Notes: generated from the sequence alone by a model not told the origin. DNA of 38,173 nt from Brunnivagina elsteri CCALA 953 (GCF_002289455.1 NZ_NTFS01000010.1:1-38173); one strand, 5' to 3'; counted from the first letter of the stretch, positions 27,254-36,428 are shown. A program made the numbers and translations.

Positions 27254-27490
27254 ATGTCTAGTATTCACACAGGTATTGAGTGGACAGATAAAACCTGGAA
27301 CCCAACGACTGGTTGCACTAAGAGTAATCCAAGAAATAAATGATCCAACTGTTGATCCTGAGTCGCTATGTAATAGACAGAGATGCTTCATTGCGCTTCG
27401 CTCCATTCAGCATGACAATTGGGCACTTTTTTACTTGGAACACTCTAAAGTAAGTCCTGGTTGTACGCATTGCTATGCAGAAAACATATT
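27254..27490 (+). pseudogene. DUF5131 (phage Gp37/Gp68-like) remnant, interrupted and truncated
   Basis: The frame opens with ATG and [16 protein letters not shown], the N-terminal signature of DUF5131 proteins. After GCTK about 125 bases of unrelated sequence intrude and bring a stop at 27341. The natural continuation then resumes near 27447 as VSPGCTHCYAEN, including the CxxCY motif. ACTAA-like bases flank the insert on both sides. Coding similarity ends after YAEN, where opposite-strand sequence of another gene begins, so the rest of the gene (usually 230-300 residues in total) is lost. Confidence 0.75.
27322..27446. mobile_element. Small insertion inside the DUF5131 remnant
   Basis: About 125 bases separate the two halves of the DUF5131 N-terminus. 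The insert contains GAGATGCTTCATTGCGCTTC and TTCAGCATGACA (27377-27419), the same palindromic repeat type as at 9638-9720 and 26281-26345. CTAA-like bases on both sides suggest a short target duplication. Exact ends are uncertain by several bases. Confidence 0.5.
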
Positions 27491-27650
27491 TTCCACCCAT
27501 TTCTTTTAAAGCTTCGCAAATAGCTTCTACAATTGTTAGTTCTCTTTCTTCAGGCTTCAAATTTTGTAATTTTTCGCGTACTTGATTAGCTCGTATTTCT
27601 CCAAATAATGCATTTAAATGTTCTTTCACTGCATTGTTAGGTAAGCCCAT
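27487..27650 (-). pseudogene. Fragment of unknown small gene, 3' end lost
   Basis: From ATG at 27650 about 55 residues look natural and helical (MGLPNNAVKEHLNALFGEIR, later EERELTIVEAICEALKEMGG). Past about 27487 the frame runs antisense through the DUF5131 remnant, so the natural C-terminus is missing. I do not recognise a family. It may be a partly deleted gene of the same decayed island. Confidence 0.4.
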
Positions 27651-27831
27651 ATTTATACGGTTATAATTAAAAAAGAAAATACAATCACATCCCCTGTAAA
27701 ATAATTATTTATAGTTATAAAAATACAAAAAGGATTAAGAGCAAAGAGTGCTACACCCATCCTCAACAACAAATCATCTATGATATCTGATATACATACC
27801 CACACACCAAACCATCCATAACCAAACCGAA

Positions 27832-29166
27832 ATGTCACAACAACCAATTCACGTCATCGGAGGTGGAATTGCCGGAACCGAAGCAGCTTGGCAAATCGCA
27901 AAAGCTGGGGTTCCCGTCATTCTCCATGAAATGCGTCCCCATTACTTCGGAGGAGCGCACCATACCGAACATCTCGCGGAATTGGTTTGTAGTAATTCCT
28001 TTGGGGCAATGTCGAGCGATCGCGCAACTGGTTTACTCCACGAAGAGTTACGACGACTGGGTTCTGTGGTGATTGCCAAAGCTGATGAACACAAAGTACC
28101 TGCCGGGGGTGCTTTGGCTGTCGATCGCGGTGTATTTAGCGAGGATTTGACTAAAACCCTGGAACAACATCCTTTGATTGAATTGCGACGGGGTGAACTT
28201 GCGGCGATTCCTGATGGTATTGTGGTGATAGCCAGTGGTCCTTTAACTAGTCCGGCTTTAGCGGAGGATTTGCGACGGTTTACGGGGATGGAATATTTGA
28301 GTTTCTTCGATGCAGCAAGTCCGATTATTGTCGGGGAATCGATTAATCGAGATGTTGCCTTTATGGCTTCGCGGTACGATAAGGGTGAAGCTGCATATTT
28401 GAATTGTCCGATGAATAAAGATGAATATGTGCGGTTTCGGGAGGAACTCTGCAAAGCTGAACAAGCTGATTTGAAGGATTTCGATCGGGAAAAAGTCAAG
28501 TTTTTTGAAGCTTGTTTACCGATTGAGGAATTAGCTTTGCGGGGTGAGGAAACCATGCGTTTTGGTCCATTGAAACCCGTTGGTTTGGTTTCCCCCAATG
28601 CACCATTACGGGAAGATGGTAAGGGACAATGGGCATATGCGATCGCACAATTACGGCAGGAAGATAAGGCTGGAAAGTTGTGGAATATGGTAGGTTTTCA
28701 AACAAATCTGCGTTGGGGTGAGCAAAAACGAATTTTCCAGATGATTCCGGGGTTGGAGAATGCGGAGTTTGTGCGGTTAGGTGTGATGCATCGGAATACG
28801 TTTATTAATGCACCTCAGTTGATGAATACAAGTCTGCAATTTAAGGAACATCCCCACGTACTCGCGGCAGGTCAAATTATTGGTACGGAAGGATACACTG
28901 CTGCTTCTGCTGGTGGTTGGTTGGCGGGGACAAATGCGGCGCGGTTAGCTTTGGGGAAAGATGGGGTATCTTTGCCGAATACAACAATGATGGGTGCTTT
29001 GTTTGAGTTTATTAGTTCGGCATCACCTAAACATTTTCAACCAATGCCGCCAAATTTTGGTATATTACCCGACTTGGGAGTGAAAATAAAAGGAAAGCCA
29101 GAACGATATGGAAAATATCGCGATCGCTCTTTTGCTGATTTGGCAAGTTGGCAAACCATCTTATAG
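27832..29166 (+). CDS. trmFO: Methylenetetrahydrofolate-tRNA-(uracil-5-)-methyltransferase TrmFO
   Basis: This FAD- and folate-dependent enzyme makes 5-methyluridine at position 54 of tRNA, using methylene-THF as carbon donor. The 444 residues match the family length. The FAD motif is [12 protein letters not shown] (9-20). ELVCSNSFG carries C53, and a second conserved Cys lies in EACLPIEEL (C228). [20 protein letters not shown] near the C-terminus is the family's second FAD signature. It converges on the DUF262 gene, with a MITE between the two stops. Confidence 0.96.
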   Translation: MSQQPIHVIGGGIAGTEAAWQIAKAGVPVILHEMRPHYFGGAHHTEHLAELVCSNSFGAMSSDRATGLLHEELRRLGSVVIAKADEHKVPAGGALAVDRGVFSEDLTKTLEQHPLIELRRGELAAIPDGIVVIASGPLTSPALAEDLRRFTGMEYLSFFDAASPIIVGESINRDVAFMASRYDKGEAAYLNCPMNKDEYVRFREELCKAEQADLKDFDREKVKFFEACLPIEELALRGEETMRFGPLKPVGLVSPNAPLREDGKGQWAYAIAQLRQEDKAGKLWNMVGFQTNLRWGEQKRIFQMIPGLENAEFVRLGVMHRNTFINAPQLMNTSLQFKEHPHVLAAGQIIGTEGYTAASAGGWLAGTNAARLALGKDGVSLPNTTMMGALFEFISSASPKHFQPMPPNFGILPDLGVKIKGKPERYGKYRDRSFADLASWQTIL

Positions 29167-29252
29167 TTTTTACGAATCAGGTAAATTATCAGGATCGACA
29201 CCAAGCGATGTCTAACGACAAGCCATTTCGTGTCTACGCAAATATTCCGCTA

Positions 29253-29365
29253 AGGGATTTCCAGAAAATAAAATCTCCAAATATACATTTACTAACCATA
29301 TCACTCATAAGGGCAGGGAAACCCTGCCCCTACAACTTTGGAGAATTTATTTATTGGTGTTCCCT
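29253..29365. mobile_element. MITE-like element, family A, complete copy with TA flanks
   Basis: The left end is AGGGATTTCCAGAAAATAAA. The right end read in reverse is AGGGAACACCAATAAATAA. TA lies directly outside both ends (29251-29252 and 29366-29367), as expected for IS630/Tc1-type insertion. The interior has a GGGCAGGG/CCCTGCCC hairpin. The right end provides the final codons of the DUF262 gene. Confidence 0.7.
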
Positions 29366-31045
29366 TAAACGCCAAACTTCTTTTAATTTGCTAACATAAT
29401 TTTGCTGGTGTTTATCAATAATTTCAGGTGTCCATTCATGTTCCATTAACACTTGACTCGTTAATGCAAAGCTACAAGTTCCTGTCGTTTTGGAAAGAAA
29501 ATATTTTTCCTTTTTAGTCGCAAAATCATAGTTCTTAGCTTCGCTATTTTTACAATCTGAAAGTAAAACTAGATTACCTAAGCGATGAACATAATTTTCT
29601 CTTTCTTGTTCGGTAAAATTCTGCATCCACTCACTATCGAGAGATGGATTTTGAGGAAGTACATGTTCGATAGTAATTGTAGGTAATTTGAAAATAGCTT
29701 CTCCTTCCGAAAGGGTAGAATCTAAACGTAGTAAAATGTACTTTCTAATTTTCTTCATCAAATACAAATTACCATCAAGTATTTTGAGGATGTTTTCTTT
29801 TTCTTCTTGTTTAAGTTGCAATGGTGAGTCAGGTAAATATAAATCATCTCCTGCTTCAATAGCTTTTAGTAATTCACTGTAACGTTCAATTCTTTCATTA
29901 AAATTTGCTCTGAAAATCATTAAACCAGAAGCTAACCTTTCGAGGTCAGCAAAAAACTTCATCAATAATAAAGGATTTGTGTATTCCTTTGAAAAGAAAT
30001 AAATTGCAGGTGGAATCCAATCTGAATTATCTATATTTTGTAGCCAGTAGAAGCTTCTATTAATTTCAAAATTGTAGCGATCGCATTCATAATTTTGCTT
30101 TTGAATATCATATAAAGCATTTGCAAAAGGCGTTAAATATTTCTGAATAAATTGCTGCGGAAAATTTTTTGGATTTGGATTTACATCTTTGTAAAATTCT
30201 TTGATTATGCCTTCACGCTGTTTGCTTTTACCACAAATCATCCTCATGTAAGCAAACAGACTTTTAAATTCTTCTCTTCCTAATTTTTCTTCTAATTCTT
30301 CCCATATTTTGGTATATTTTTCTTGTTCATGAGTAGGAATATTACCAATAATATCTGCTTTGAAAATATCAGCATGTGATAAATCCAAACCTCGATTATT
30401 CATCACAGAGAAAATTCTATATGCAGAATCAGCATCTGGAGTCGAAACCACTACTAAAACACAACGTTGGATAATAAATTGACCTAAACGCTGTAGTTGC
30501 ATTTTACTCAGACTTTTTAACTTTTCTACTAATGCTAAAGCATTCTTTTTTAGATGTCGGCAACTATCATTGAGAGTTTTATCACTCAATTCATTGAGAA
30601 AACTTATATTACCTTCTTGAATATATTTTTTAAAAAACTCATTATCTTTATCTCGTAAAGTTAAACGATACACACTTTTTTTGCCATCAAAAATACCTCC
30701 TTTTTGATAAAGATATGTAGTTAATTCATTCGCAATTTCATCACATGCTAAATGTCTAATAGCTGCAATTAATATTGTGAGTGTTGTTAATCTTTGCTGA
30801 CCATCAACTACTTGATAATTTGTTTTTTCTTCGATCAGAACTATGCTACCCAGAAAATAAGGATTTATATCATCTATATCACCAGAAGTATCTCCCAAAG
30901 CTGTAATTAAATCATCTAATAGTTCTTCCGCTTGTTCTTTGTCCCAGGCATAAGGACGCTGGTATAAAGGAATTTTAAAGACAAAATCATTACTAAATAC
31001 TTTACCTAAAGGATATTGTTCTGCCTTAATTTCAATAGTACTCAT
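29351..31045 (-). CDS. DUF262/DUF1524 protein, GmrSD-like type IV restriction or defence nuclease
   Basis: This single-chain protein of about 564 residues has an N-terminal DUF262 ParB/Srx-like NTPase domain (IPLYQRPYAW at 25-34, DGQQRLTTL at 81-89) and a C-terminal DUF1524 HNH-type nuclease domain (IEHVLPQ with H461, RLGNLVLL with N491, then N500). GmrSD proteins of this architecture cut modified phage DNA; other family members restrict unmodified DNA. I chose the start at MSTIEIKAEQYPLG; an earlier ATG adds 25 non-conserved residues made partly of HIP1 octamers. It stands alone, without modification or specificity genes. The last four residues (REHQ) and the stop lie within a MITE end, so the native C-terminus was altered. 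Antiphage function is inferred from family. Confidence 0.85.
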   Translation of the reverse strand: MSTIEIKAEQYPLGKVFSNDFVFKIPLYQRPYAWDKEQAEELLDDLITALGDTSGDIDDINPYFLGSIVLIEEKTNYQVVDGQQRLTTLTILIAAIRHLACDEIANELTTYLYQKGGIFDGKKSVYRLTLRDKDNEFFKKYIQEGNISFLNELSDKTLNDSCRHLKKNALALVEKLKSLSKMQLQRLGQFIIQRCVLVVVSTPDADSAYRIFSVMNNRGLDLSHADIFKADIIGNIPTHEQEKYTKIWEELEEKLGREEFKSLFAYMRMICGKSKQREGIIKEFYKDVNPNPKNFPQQFIQKYLTPFANALYDIQKQNYECDRYNFEINRSFYWLQNIDNSDWIPPAIYFFSKEYTNPLLLMKFFADLERLASGLMIFRANFNERIERYSELLKAIEAGDDLYLPDSPLQLKQEEKENILKILDGNLYLMKKIRKYILLRLDSTLSEGEAIFKLPTITIEHVLPQNPSLDSEWMQNFTEQERENYVHRLGNLVLLSDCKNSEAKNYDFATKKEKYFLSKTTGTCSFALTSQVLMEHEWTPEIIDKHQQNYVSKLKEVWRLREHQ

Positions 31046-31657
31046 GCATTCCCCATTTATGAAAATACTTTGCGATCGCAAAAAATAAAGCGATCGCATC
31101 TTCATCTTTAGTATTCCCAATCAAACTGATAAAATTGCATGAAGTGAAAAGCAGCTTTAATTTCATAAAATCAAAGTATTACAATTAAGACTAATAGAGT
31201 CAAATTAACTCAATGTACGAGTTGGCTAAGTCATGGAAATGTTGGGTTTCGCAAAGCCTACAACGTCACTTGCTATAACACGGGGTAGATGCAAAGAGGC
31301 TTCTGGAAGTACCCGTGCAACGCAGTGACTCCCCAACCTACAAAATTTTTGAGTTATGTATAACGCTCACTTATGCTTAGTTACCCTGGGGAGATAACAC
31401 AATTCTTGTATACCTAGGGGCTTGCTGAAAAACTCCACAAAGCGAATCTAGATGCTACCCAGACCAAAAAATGGTAGCTTTGGACGTTAGTTTCTAAATC
31501 TACCCCACAATTTTCTACCTAAATGCAAGGATTTTGAGCTTATAAATACTATAATCTTGCACCTGCTGGGAATAAAAAGGATTACAAGCCTTATTCTGAT
31601 TAGGTTATAGCTTTATTTAGCAAGCCCTACCTAATTTTCAATTATAAATTACAATAC
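31046..31657. other. Intergenic region with repeats and a MITE
   Basis: This 612-base region holds no gene. A GTTGGGTTT...CCCAACCTAC inverted-repeat stretch lies at about 31228-31343, and an IS-derived MITE with target duplication follows at 31417-31627. The promoter of the DUF262 gene should lie just above 31045, where two HIP1 octamers are clustered. Confidence 0.6.
31417..31627. mobile_element. IS-derived MITE with TACCTA target duplication
   Basis: The left end is GGGGCTTGCTGAAAAA and the reverse complement of the right end is GGGCTTGCTAAATAAA. The hexamer TACCTA lies directly outside both ends (31411-31416 and 31628-31633). The GGGCTTGCTGAAAAA end type is, from memory, like those of IS4/IS1634-related cyanobacterial elements. 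At 211 bases and without a coding frame it must be mobilised in trans. Confidence 0.8.
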
Positions 31658-32224
31658 TCAAGCATTAATAATTCTATTTACTGCAACTGAAATATCTGGA
31701 AATGTGAGGGGATTAATATTTCCAGTAGTCAAAGTTAGTTTTGTCGAATATTCTCCATCTAAAGGTTCTCTAAACATAATTAAGTGGGATTTTTTCAGGT
31801 TAACAACCCAATATTCTGGGATTCCCGCTTCGGCATAAATTTTGCTTTTCGTTTCTAAATCTTTTTCTAGACTAGTATTAGAATACTCAATCAACCAGAA
31901 AATATTCTCTGGGTAAGGATGATGTTCGCGATATTCCCTACCTAAACGTTGAACGATCGCAATATCTGGTTCTGGTTCAGAATCTTTGGGTAATGTTATC
32001 GGTTTGGCATGACGTATTTTGACAAGCTCACCTAACAAACTTGCTAAATAATCTCCAGCTTCGCTACTACAATAAGCGTGGTGTTCTCCCTCTGGTGGCA
32101 TTTCGACAATTTCCCCCTTGAGTAATTCGACTTTGCGTGATCGCAAAATTCCAGCCTCAATCATTGAGTGATAATCTGCGATCGTCCACTTCGCGATCGT
32201 CATAGTCATAAGGTTTACTTCCAT
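31658..32224 (-). CDS. Uma2-family (DUF820) PD-(D/E)XK-like protein
   Basis: This is the second Uma2 member of the window, 188 residues. The motifs are VELLKGEIVEMPPEGEHHAY at the N-terminus, SEPEPDIAIVQ (first catalytic Asp), IFWLIEYSNTSLEKDLETK (acidic residue and Lys) and GIPEYWVVNLKK (signature strand). It differs clearly from the copy at 18062, so they are not recent duplicates. The start may be the sixth or eighth codon (MTMTIAKW). Nothing nearby indicates its function. The IS-derived MITE ends 30 bases after its stop. Confidence 0.85.
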   Translation of the reverse strand: MEVNLMTMTIAKWTIADYHSMIEAGILRSRKVELLKGEIVEMPPEGEHHAYCSSEAGDYLASLLGELVKIRHAKPITLPKDSEPEPDIAIVQRLGREYREHHPYPENIFWLIEYSNTSLEKDLETKSKIYAEAGIPEYWVVNLKKSHLIMFREPLDGEYSTKLTLTTGNINPLTFPDISVAVNRIINA

Positions 32225-32245
32225 TTCTGTTTTATATTCCCATAT

Positions 32246-32342
32246 AAAGACTTACAGAAAATAAAATATCTCAACCAATAATTACCAATCCTATCATTGG
32301 TAGGGGCTGGGTATCCCCGCCCCTTATTTATTGGTGTTCTCT
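32246..32342. mobile_element. MITE-like element, family A, degenerate copy
   Basis: The left end is AAAGACTTACAGAAAATAAA and the right end is TTATTTATTGGTGTTCTCT. The interior has GGTAGGGGCTGGG and CCCCGCCCCTT. It matches 29253-29365 at both ends with a few substitutions. It lies between the Uma2 and isomerase genes and may contribute to their 5' regions. Confidence 0.65.
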
Positions 32343-32445
32343 AAGCTACATCAATCACCCAGAATTGATTTTTTGCGAACCAAAAACTCGCCACCTTAAG
32401 CTGAAACTGCGAGAATAGGAAGGCAAAGCTTGACTTGTACCTACC

Positions 32446-33492
32446 GTGAATGTTCCTTCCCTCATTTCTACAACAACACAATCGCGTAAAGCCGATCATA
32501 TTCGTATTTGTTTAGAATCTGACGTTCAGTGTCGTCAAACTACCAATGGATTGGAAAAATATCGCTTTACCCATTCCTGTTTACCAGAACTTAATTTCAC
32601 TGAAATCGATATTAGCACCGAATTTCTCGGCAAAAAGCTCAATGCACCATTACTTATCTCCTCCATGACTGGGGGAACAGAACAGGCAGGAATGATTAAT
32701 CGTCGCCTTGCGGAAGTGGCACAACAGTATAAAATTGCAATGGGTGTGGGTTCGCAACGGGTAGCGGTGGAAAAAAAACAAGTTGCAGATACCTTCGCTA
32801 TTCGCAAATATGCACCCGATGCCCTACTATTTGCTAATGTGGGAGCAGTACAACTAAATTATAATTATGGCTTAGATCAATGCTTGGAAATCATTGATAT
32901 CCTCGAAGCTGATGCCTTGATTTTGCACCTCAATCCCCTCCAAGAATGCATTCAACCAAAAGGTGATAAGAATTTTAAAGGATTGATTGACAAAATAAAT
33001 ATTTTATGTAGTAAATTATCCATACCAGTGATTGTCAAAGAAGTCGGGAATGGGATATCAGGCGCGATCGCACAAAATTTAATTGCAGCAGGGGTAAAAG
33101 CAATTGATGTGGCTGGTGCGGGGGGAACTTCCTGGTCGAAGGTGGAAAGTGAAAGGGCTGAAACTCCGATGCAGCGTCGGTTGGGTAATACATTTGCAGA
33201 TTGGGGAATACCGACAGCAGAGTGTATAACTAGTATTCGGGCTATTGATGCCAAAATACCATTGATTGCATCGGGGGGATTACGAGACGGATTGGAAGCA
33301 GCAAAAGCGATCGCATTGGGGGCTGATATAGTGGGATTTGCGATGCCGTTTTTACAAGCTGCGGCTGAATCTGAAGCTGCGATTTGCGATTTAACAGAAG
33401 TGTTAATTGCAGAAATCAGTACAGTATTATTTTGTACAGGTAATGCAACTTTGGCACAACTTCAAGCTTCGGGCAATTTAAAAGAATTATAA
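32446..33492 (+). CDS. fni: Type 2 isopentenyl-diphosphate Delta-isomerase
   Basis: This FMN- and NAD(P)H-dependent enzyme interconverts IPP and DMAPP for carotenoids, the chlorophyll phytyl tail and other terpenoids. The 348-residue TIM barrel has [33 protein letters not shown] and IASGGLRDG motifs that bind FMN and substrate. [10 protein letters not shown] at the N-terminus is typical. It begins with GTG. A palindrome repeat shortly after the stop resembles the one behind hpsL. It reads toward sppA, about 107 bases downstream. Confidence 0.94.
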   Translation: MNVPSLISTTTQSRKADHIRICLESDVQCRQTTNGLEKYRFTHSCLPELNFTEIDISTEFLGKKLNAPLLISSMTGGTEQAGMINRRLAEVAQQYKIAMGVGSQRVAVEKKQVADTFAIRKYAPDALLFANVGAVQLNYNYGLDQCLEIIDILEADALILHLNPLQECIQPKGDKNFKGLIDKINILCSKLSIPVIVKEVGNGISGAIAQNLIAAGVKAIDVAGAGGTSWSKVESERAETPMQRRLGNTFADWGIPTAECITSIRAIDAKIPLIASGGLRDGLEAAKAIALGADIVGFAMPFLQAAAESEAAICDLTEVLIAEISTVLFCTGNATLAQLQASGNLKEL

Positions 33493-33501
33493 ATTACGTA
33501 G

Positions 33502-33522
33502 AGACGACCCGGTGGGTGGTCT
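33502..33522. repeat. AGACGACCC-GGT-GGGTGGTCT palindrome after fni
   Basis: This is a one-mismatch copy of the palindrome at 13495-13515, again just behind a coding sequence (10 bases after the stop). Confidence 0.7.
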
Positions 33523-33599
33523 AACTAGCCCAGTAGTGTGTCTGTCATCTCCACAAAAAATAAATGCCCATATCCCATATCCAATAACTAATAACTAAA

Positions 33600-35432
33600 A
33601 TGCCTAACTTTCTTAAACAAACTTTTGCCAGCTTAATTGGAAGCTTATTAGGACTAACTATATTTTGTGGAATTGGAACCACAGGTCTTTTATTATTGCT
33701 ATTTGCTGCGGCATCATCTAAACAAGTTGGTCCAGAAGTTAAAGACAAATCGGTTGTCGTCTTTGATTTAGCAATGAATATTACCGATGCCGAACCCAGT
33801 TCCAGCCAGATGTTTCAAGAAGCCCTTTCTGGAACTAGTCAAGATAAAATGTCCCTACGAAGTGTTTTAGACGCAATCGAAAAAGCCCGCAATGATAAGC
33901 GAATTGTGGGGATTTATCTTGATGCAACTCGCGTTTCCCAATCGACTGGGGTGGCTGGGTTTGCCACACTCAAAGAAATTCGGCAAGCACTGGAGGAATT
34001 TCGCGCTACAGGGAAGAAAGTCATCGCTTATGGGATGGAATGGGGCGAACGGGAATATTACCTGAGTTCGGTTGCTGATACAATAGTCGTTAATCCCTTG
34101 GGAGCAATGGAAATTAACGGTTTTAGTTCCCAACCCATGTTTTTGAGTGGTGCATTGCAAAAATATGGTGTTGGAGTACAAGTAATTAGGGTTGGTAAAT
34201 TTAAAGGGGCAGTGGAACCCTTCTTACTCAACAAACTCAGCGATGAAAATCGTCAGCAAACCCAAGCCCTTTTAAATGACGTTTGGGGGGAATGGCGAAG
34301 TACCGTCGGAAAAAGCCGGAAAATAACCGCGCAGCAGCTACAAACCGTGGCAGATAGCAAAGCCTTTTTGGAACCAGCAGAGGCAAAAACCCAGGGTTTG
34401 GTGGATAAAGTTGCTTATTATGACCAAGTTGCTACCGATTTAAGGAAATTAACCGATACAACCAAGGAAGATAAAACATTTAAGCAAATTAGTATTTCCG
34501 ATTATGCCGAAGTTGCAGATAAATCTACAGAACGGGAATCGAAAAATAAAATTGCTGTGGTTTATGCAGAAGGCGAAATTGTTGACGGTACTGGTGAAGA
34601 TGGACAAGTTGGGGGCGATCGCTTTGCGAAAATCTTTAATAAAATCCGTGAAGATAAAACCATTAAGGCAGTTGTATTGCGGGTAAATAGTCCTGGTGGT
34701 AGTGCGACAGCTGCCGAAGTGATGCAACGGGAAATCCAATTAACCCGTGAAAAAGTCCCCGTTGTTGTTTCAATGGGTGATGTTGCTGCATCGGGTGGTT
34801 ATTGGATTGCTACCGACTCTAACCGGATTTTTGCCGAACCAAATACTATCACTGGTTCCATTGGTGTATTTGGATTGCTATTAAATTTCCAAAAACTCGC
34901 CAATGACAACGGTATTACCTGGGATGCTGTCAAAACTGGTAAATACGCTGACAATCAAACCGTTTCCCGTCCTAAATCACCCGAAGAAATAGCACTTTAT
35001 CAACGGAATGTCAACCGTATTTATAGTTTATTCTTGAATAAAGTTGCCCAAGGACGTAAATTACCCCAAGACAAGGTTGCCGAAATCGCCCAAGGTCGTG
35101 TATGGTCGGGTACAGCAGCCAAAGATATCGGCTTGGTGGACGAAATTGGCGGTTTAGATGCAGCAATTGAACATGCTGCTGGTTTGGCAAATCTGGGGGG
35201 AAATTGGAAGTTACAAGAATATCCTAAGGGCAGCAGTTTTGGAGAACGCTTCTTTGGACGCACAGTTGAGGAAGCTCAAACTGCTCTAGGTATTAACAAA
35301 GTCACAAAACAACAAAATCATCCCCTTTCCACAGAATTTCTGAAGTTACAAAAGGAAATCAGTGTTTTGCAAAACCTCAACGATCCATTAGATATTTACG
35401 CACGTCTACCATTTAATTTAAAAGTTGAGTAG
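33600..35432 (+). CDS. sppA: Signal peptide peptidase SppA, 67-kDa type
   Basis: This membrane-bound Ser/Lys protease of 610 residues degrades cleaved signal peptides; cyanobacterial homologues have been linked to antenna acclimation. An N-terminal membrane helix lies at about 10-40. Two tandem crotonase-like S49 domains follow. The general-base Lys is in the first (GKFKGAVEP, K202) and the nucleophile Ser in the second (VAASGGYWIA, S398). TITGSIGVFG is the family motif after the Ser. The start codon is preceded by TAACTAA-type heptads. Confidence 0.94.
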   Translation: MPNFLKQTFASLIGSLLGLTIFCGIGTTGLLLLLFAAASSKQVGPEVKDKSVVVFDLAMNITDAEPSSSQMFQEALSGTSQDKMSLRSVLDAIEKARNDKRIVGIYLDATRVSQSTGVAGFATLKEIRQALEEFRATGKKVIAYGMEWGEREYYLSSVADTIVVNPLGAMEINGFSSQPMFLSGALQKYGVGVQVIRVGKFKGAVEPFLLNKLSDENRQQTQALLNDVWGEWRSTVGKSRKITAQQLQTVADSKAFLEPAEAKTQGLVDKVAYYDQVATDLRKLTDTTKEDKTFKQISISDYAEVADKSTERESKNKIAVVYAEGEIVDGTGEDGQVGGDRFAKIFNKIREDKTIKAVVLRVNSPGGSATAAEVMQREIQLTREKVPVVVSMGDVAASGGYWIATDSNRIFAEPNTITGSIGVFGLLLNFQKLANDNGITWDAVKTGKYADNQTVSRPKSPEEIALYQRNVNRIYSLFLNKVAQGRKLPQDKVAEIAQGRVWSGTAAKDIGLVDEIGGLDAAIEHAAGLANLGGNWKLQEYPKGSSFGERFFGRTVEEAQTALGINKVTKQQNHPLSTEFLKLQKEISVLQNLNDPLDIYARLPFNLKVE

Positions 35433-35450
35433 TTTTATTTTCTTTTATTA

Positions 35451-35481
35451 GATTCCCGACTTCTCTAAGAAGTCGGGAATC
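35451..35481. repeat. Perfect palindrome between sppA and RNase T2 genes
   Basis: GATTCCCGACTTC and GAAGTCGGGAATC form a 13-bp stem with a 5-base loop, placed between convergent genes. It has no clear T-run on either side. It belongs to the dispersed family with 11619, 21034 and 23877. Confidence 0.8.
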
Positions 35482-35505
35482 GTCGGGAATCTGGGAATAC
35501 GCGAA

Positions 35506-36171
35506 TTATCTAACGCTTCTAACTAAAAAATCTGGTTGACCACAACTTTTCTGCGATCGCTTGAGAATTTCTGCACTGCAAGCTCCTGGTTTTCCATCTT
35601 TGGTGTAACAAACAAACACTTCCTGCAAAAACCTTCCGGAACCGGAACAATAAGGGGCTACGCTATCACCTGTCAATCCTCGATTGGCATTCGTAAATTC
35701 TTGTTTGAGATTACTAATGGTTGCCCGGAAAGGTTTACTAGGTTTTTGGTAAGCTGCGGGAATACTCACCCCATCTTTGAATTGTTTCGATAAACCAAGA
35801 TATTGTACCGGGGTTAGTCCAGAACAAGTACCGTGTTTTTCCCATTCGTGATTGTACAATTTTTGACTAGGAAATAAGTCGGGAAATTGTTGTTTTACCG
35901 CTTCAGGCATGGTTTCCGCAGTACAACTAGCTGGATAACCCTTTTGGTACTGAGGCCAAAGCCCGTGTAAAACAAAACTGAGTTTTCTACCACCTTTGCA
36001 TTGTTGCTGGTCGCGATCGCCATTTTTAGCGCAGTAGTCTGGTGACCAAGACATCGCTAATACATAAAAGTCAAATTTACCTGGAGTACCCTTGCTTTGA
36101 GCTATGGCTGTATTTGAAACCCCCACAGTTAGCAACAGAGACGCAGCCACCAATAATCCTTTTCCGAACAT
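35506..36171 (-). CDS. Secreted ribonuclease T2 family protein
   Basis: This RNase T2 endonuclease of about 221 residues cleaves single-stranded RNA through 2',3'-cyclic phosphates. I chose the start MFGKGLLVAASLLL, which gives a typical Sec signal peptide ending near SNTAIA-Q. An upstream ATG would add 19 residues before it. The catalytic boxes are complete: FVLHGLWPQ (first His) and HEWEKHGTC (Glu and second His). Six or more Cys residues fit disulfides in an exported protein. It should act in the periplasm or outside, perhaps in phosphate scavenging (inference). Confidence 0.92.
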   Translation of the reverse strand: MFGKGLLVAASLLLTVGVSNTAIAQSKGTPGKFDFYVLAMSWSPDYCAKNGDRDQQQCKGGRKLSFVLHGLWPQYQKGYPASCTAETMPEAVKQQFPDLFPSQKLYNHEWEKHGTCSGLTPVQYLGLSKQFKDGVSIPAAYQKPSKPFRATISNLKQEFTNANRGLTGDSVAPYCSGSGRFLQEVFVCYTKDGKPGACSAEILKRSQKSCGQPDFLVRSVR

Positions 36172-36350
36172 ACGTAATTCTCTAAGTATAGAGATGAGAT
36201 TTATGTAAACTTTACGAGTATGGCTCAAAATTTCACAAATCGCTAATTTTTACCCAAATATTTGTTTCAGTAAGTTTGGTGTTACCTAGTTATGGTTCTT
36301 CATTACTTGTTATGCTAAAGCACCTATAAAATAGCTCATCTCATAGTTAT

Positions 36351-36381
36351 AAAAAAACCTCTCCACACTATTGTAGAGAGG
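36351..36381 (-). terminator. Terminator for the SagB-like gene
   Basis: On the minus strand CCTCTC and GAGAGG form a stem with a 12-base loop followed by seven T. It lies 48 bases downstream of the SagB-like stop. Confidence 0.75.
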
Positions 36382-36428
36382 ATATCTGATTATATTTACG
36401 TACTGAGAATTGCGATAAAAGATTGATT

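Noticed and set aside
27942-28598. 218-residue open frame antisense to trmFO
   Set aside because: It is a shadow of a highly conserved gene with Ser/Lys/Arg-rich composition.
33600-35432. sppA and fni as one operon
   Set aside because: They are co-directional but separated by about 107 bases containing a palindrome and heptads, so co-transcription is not supported.
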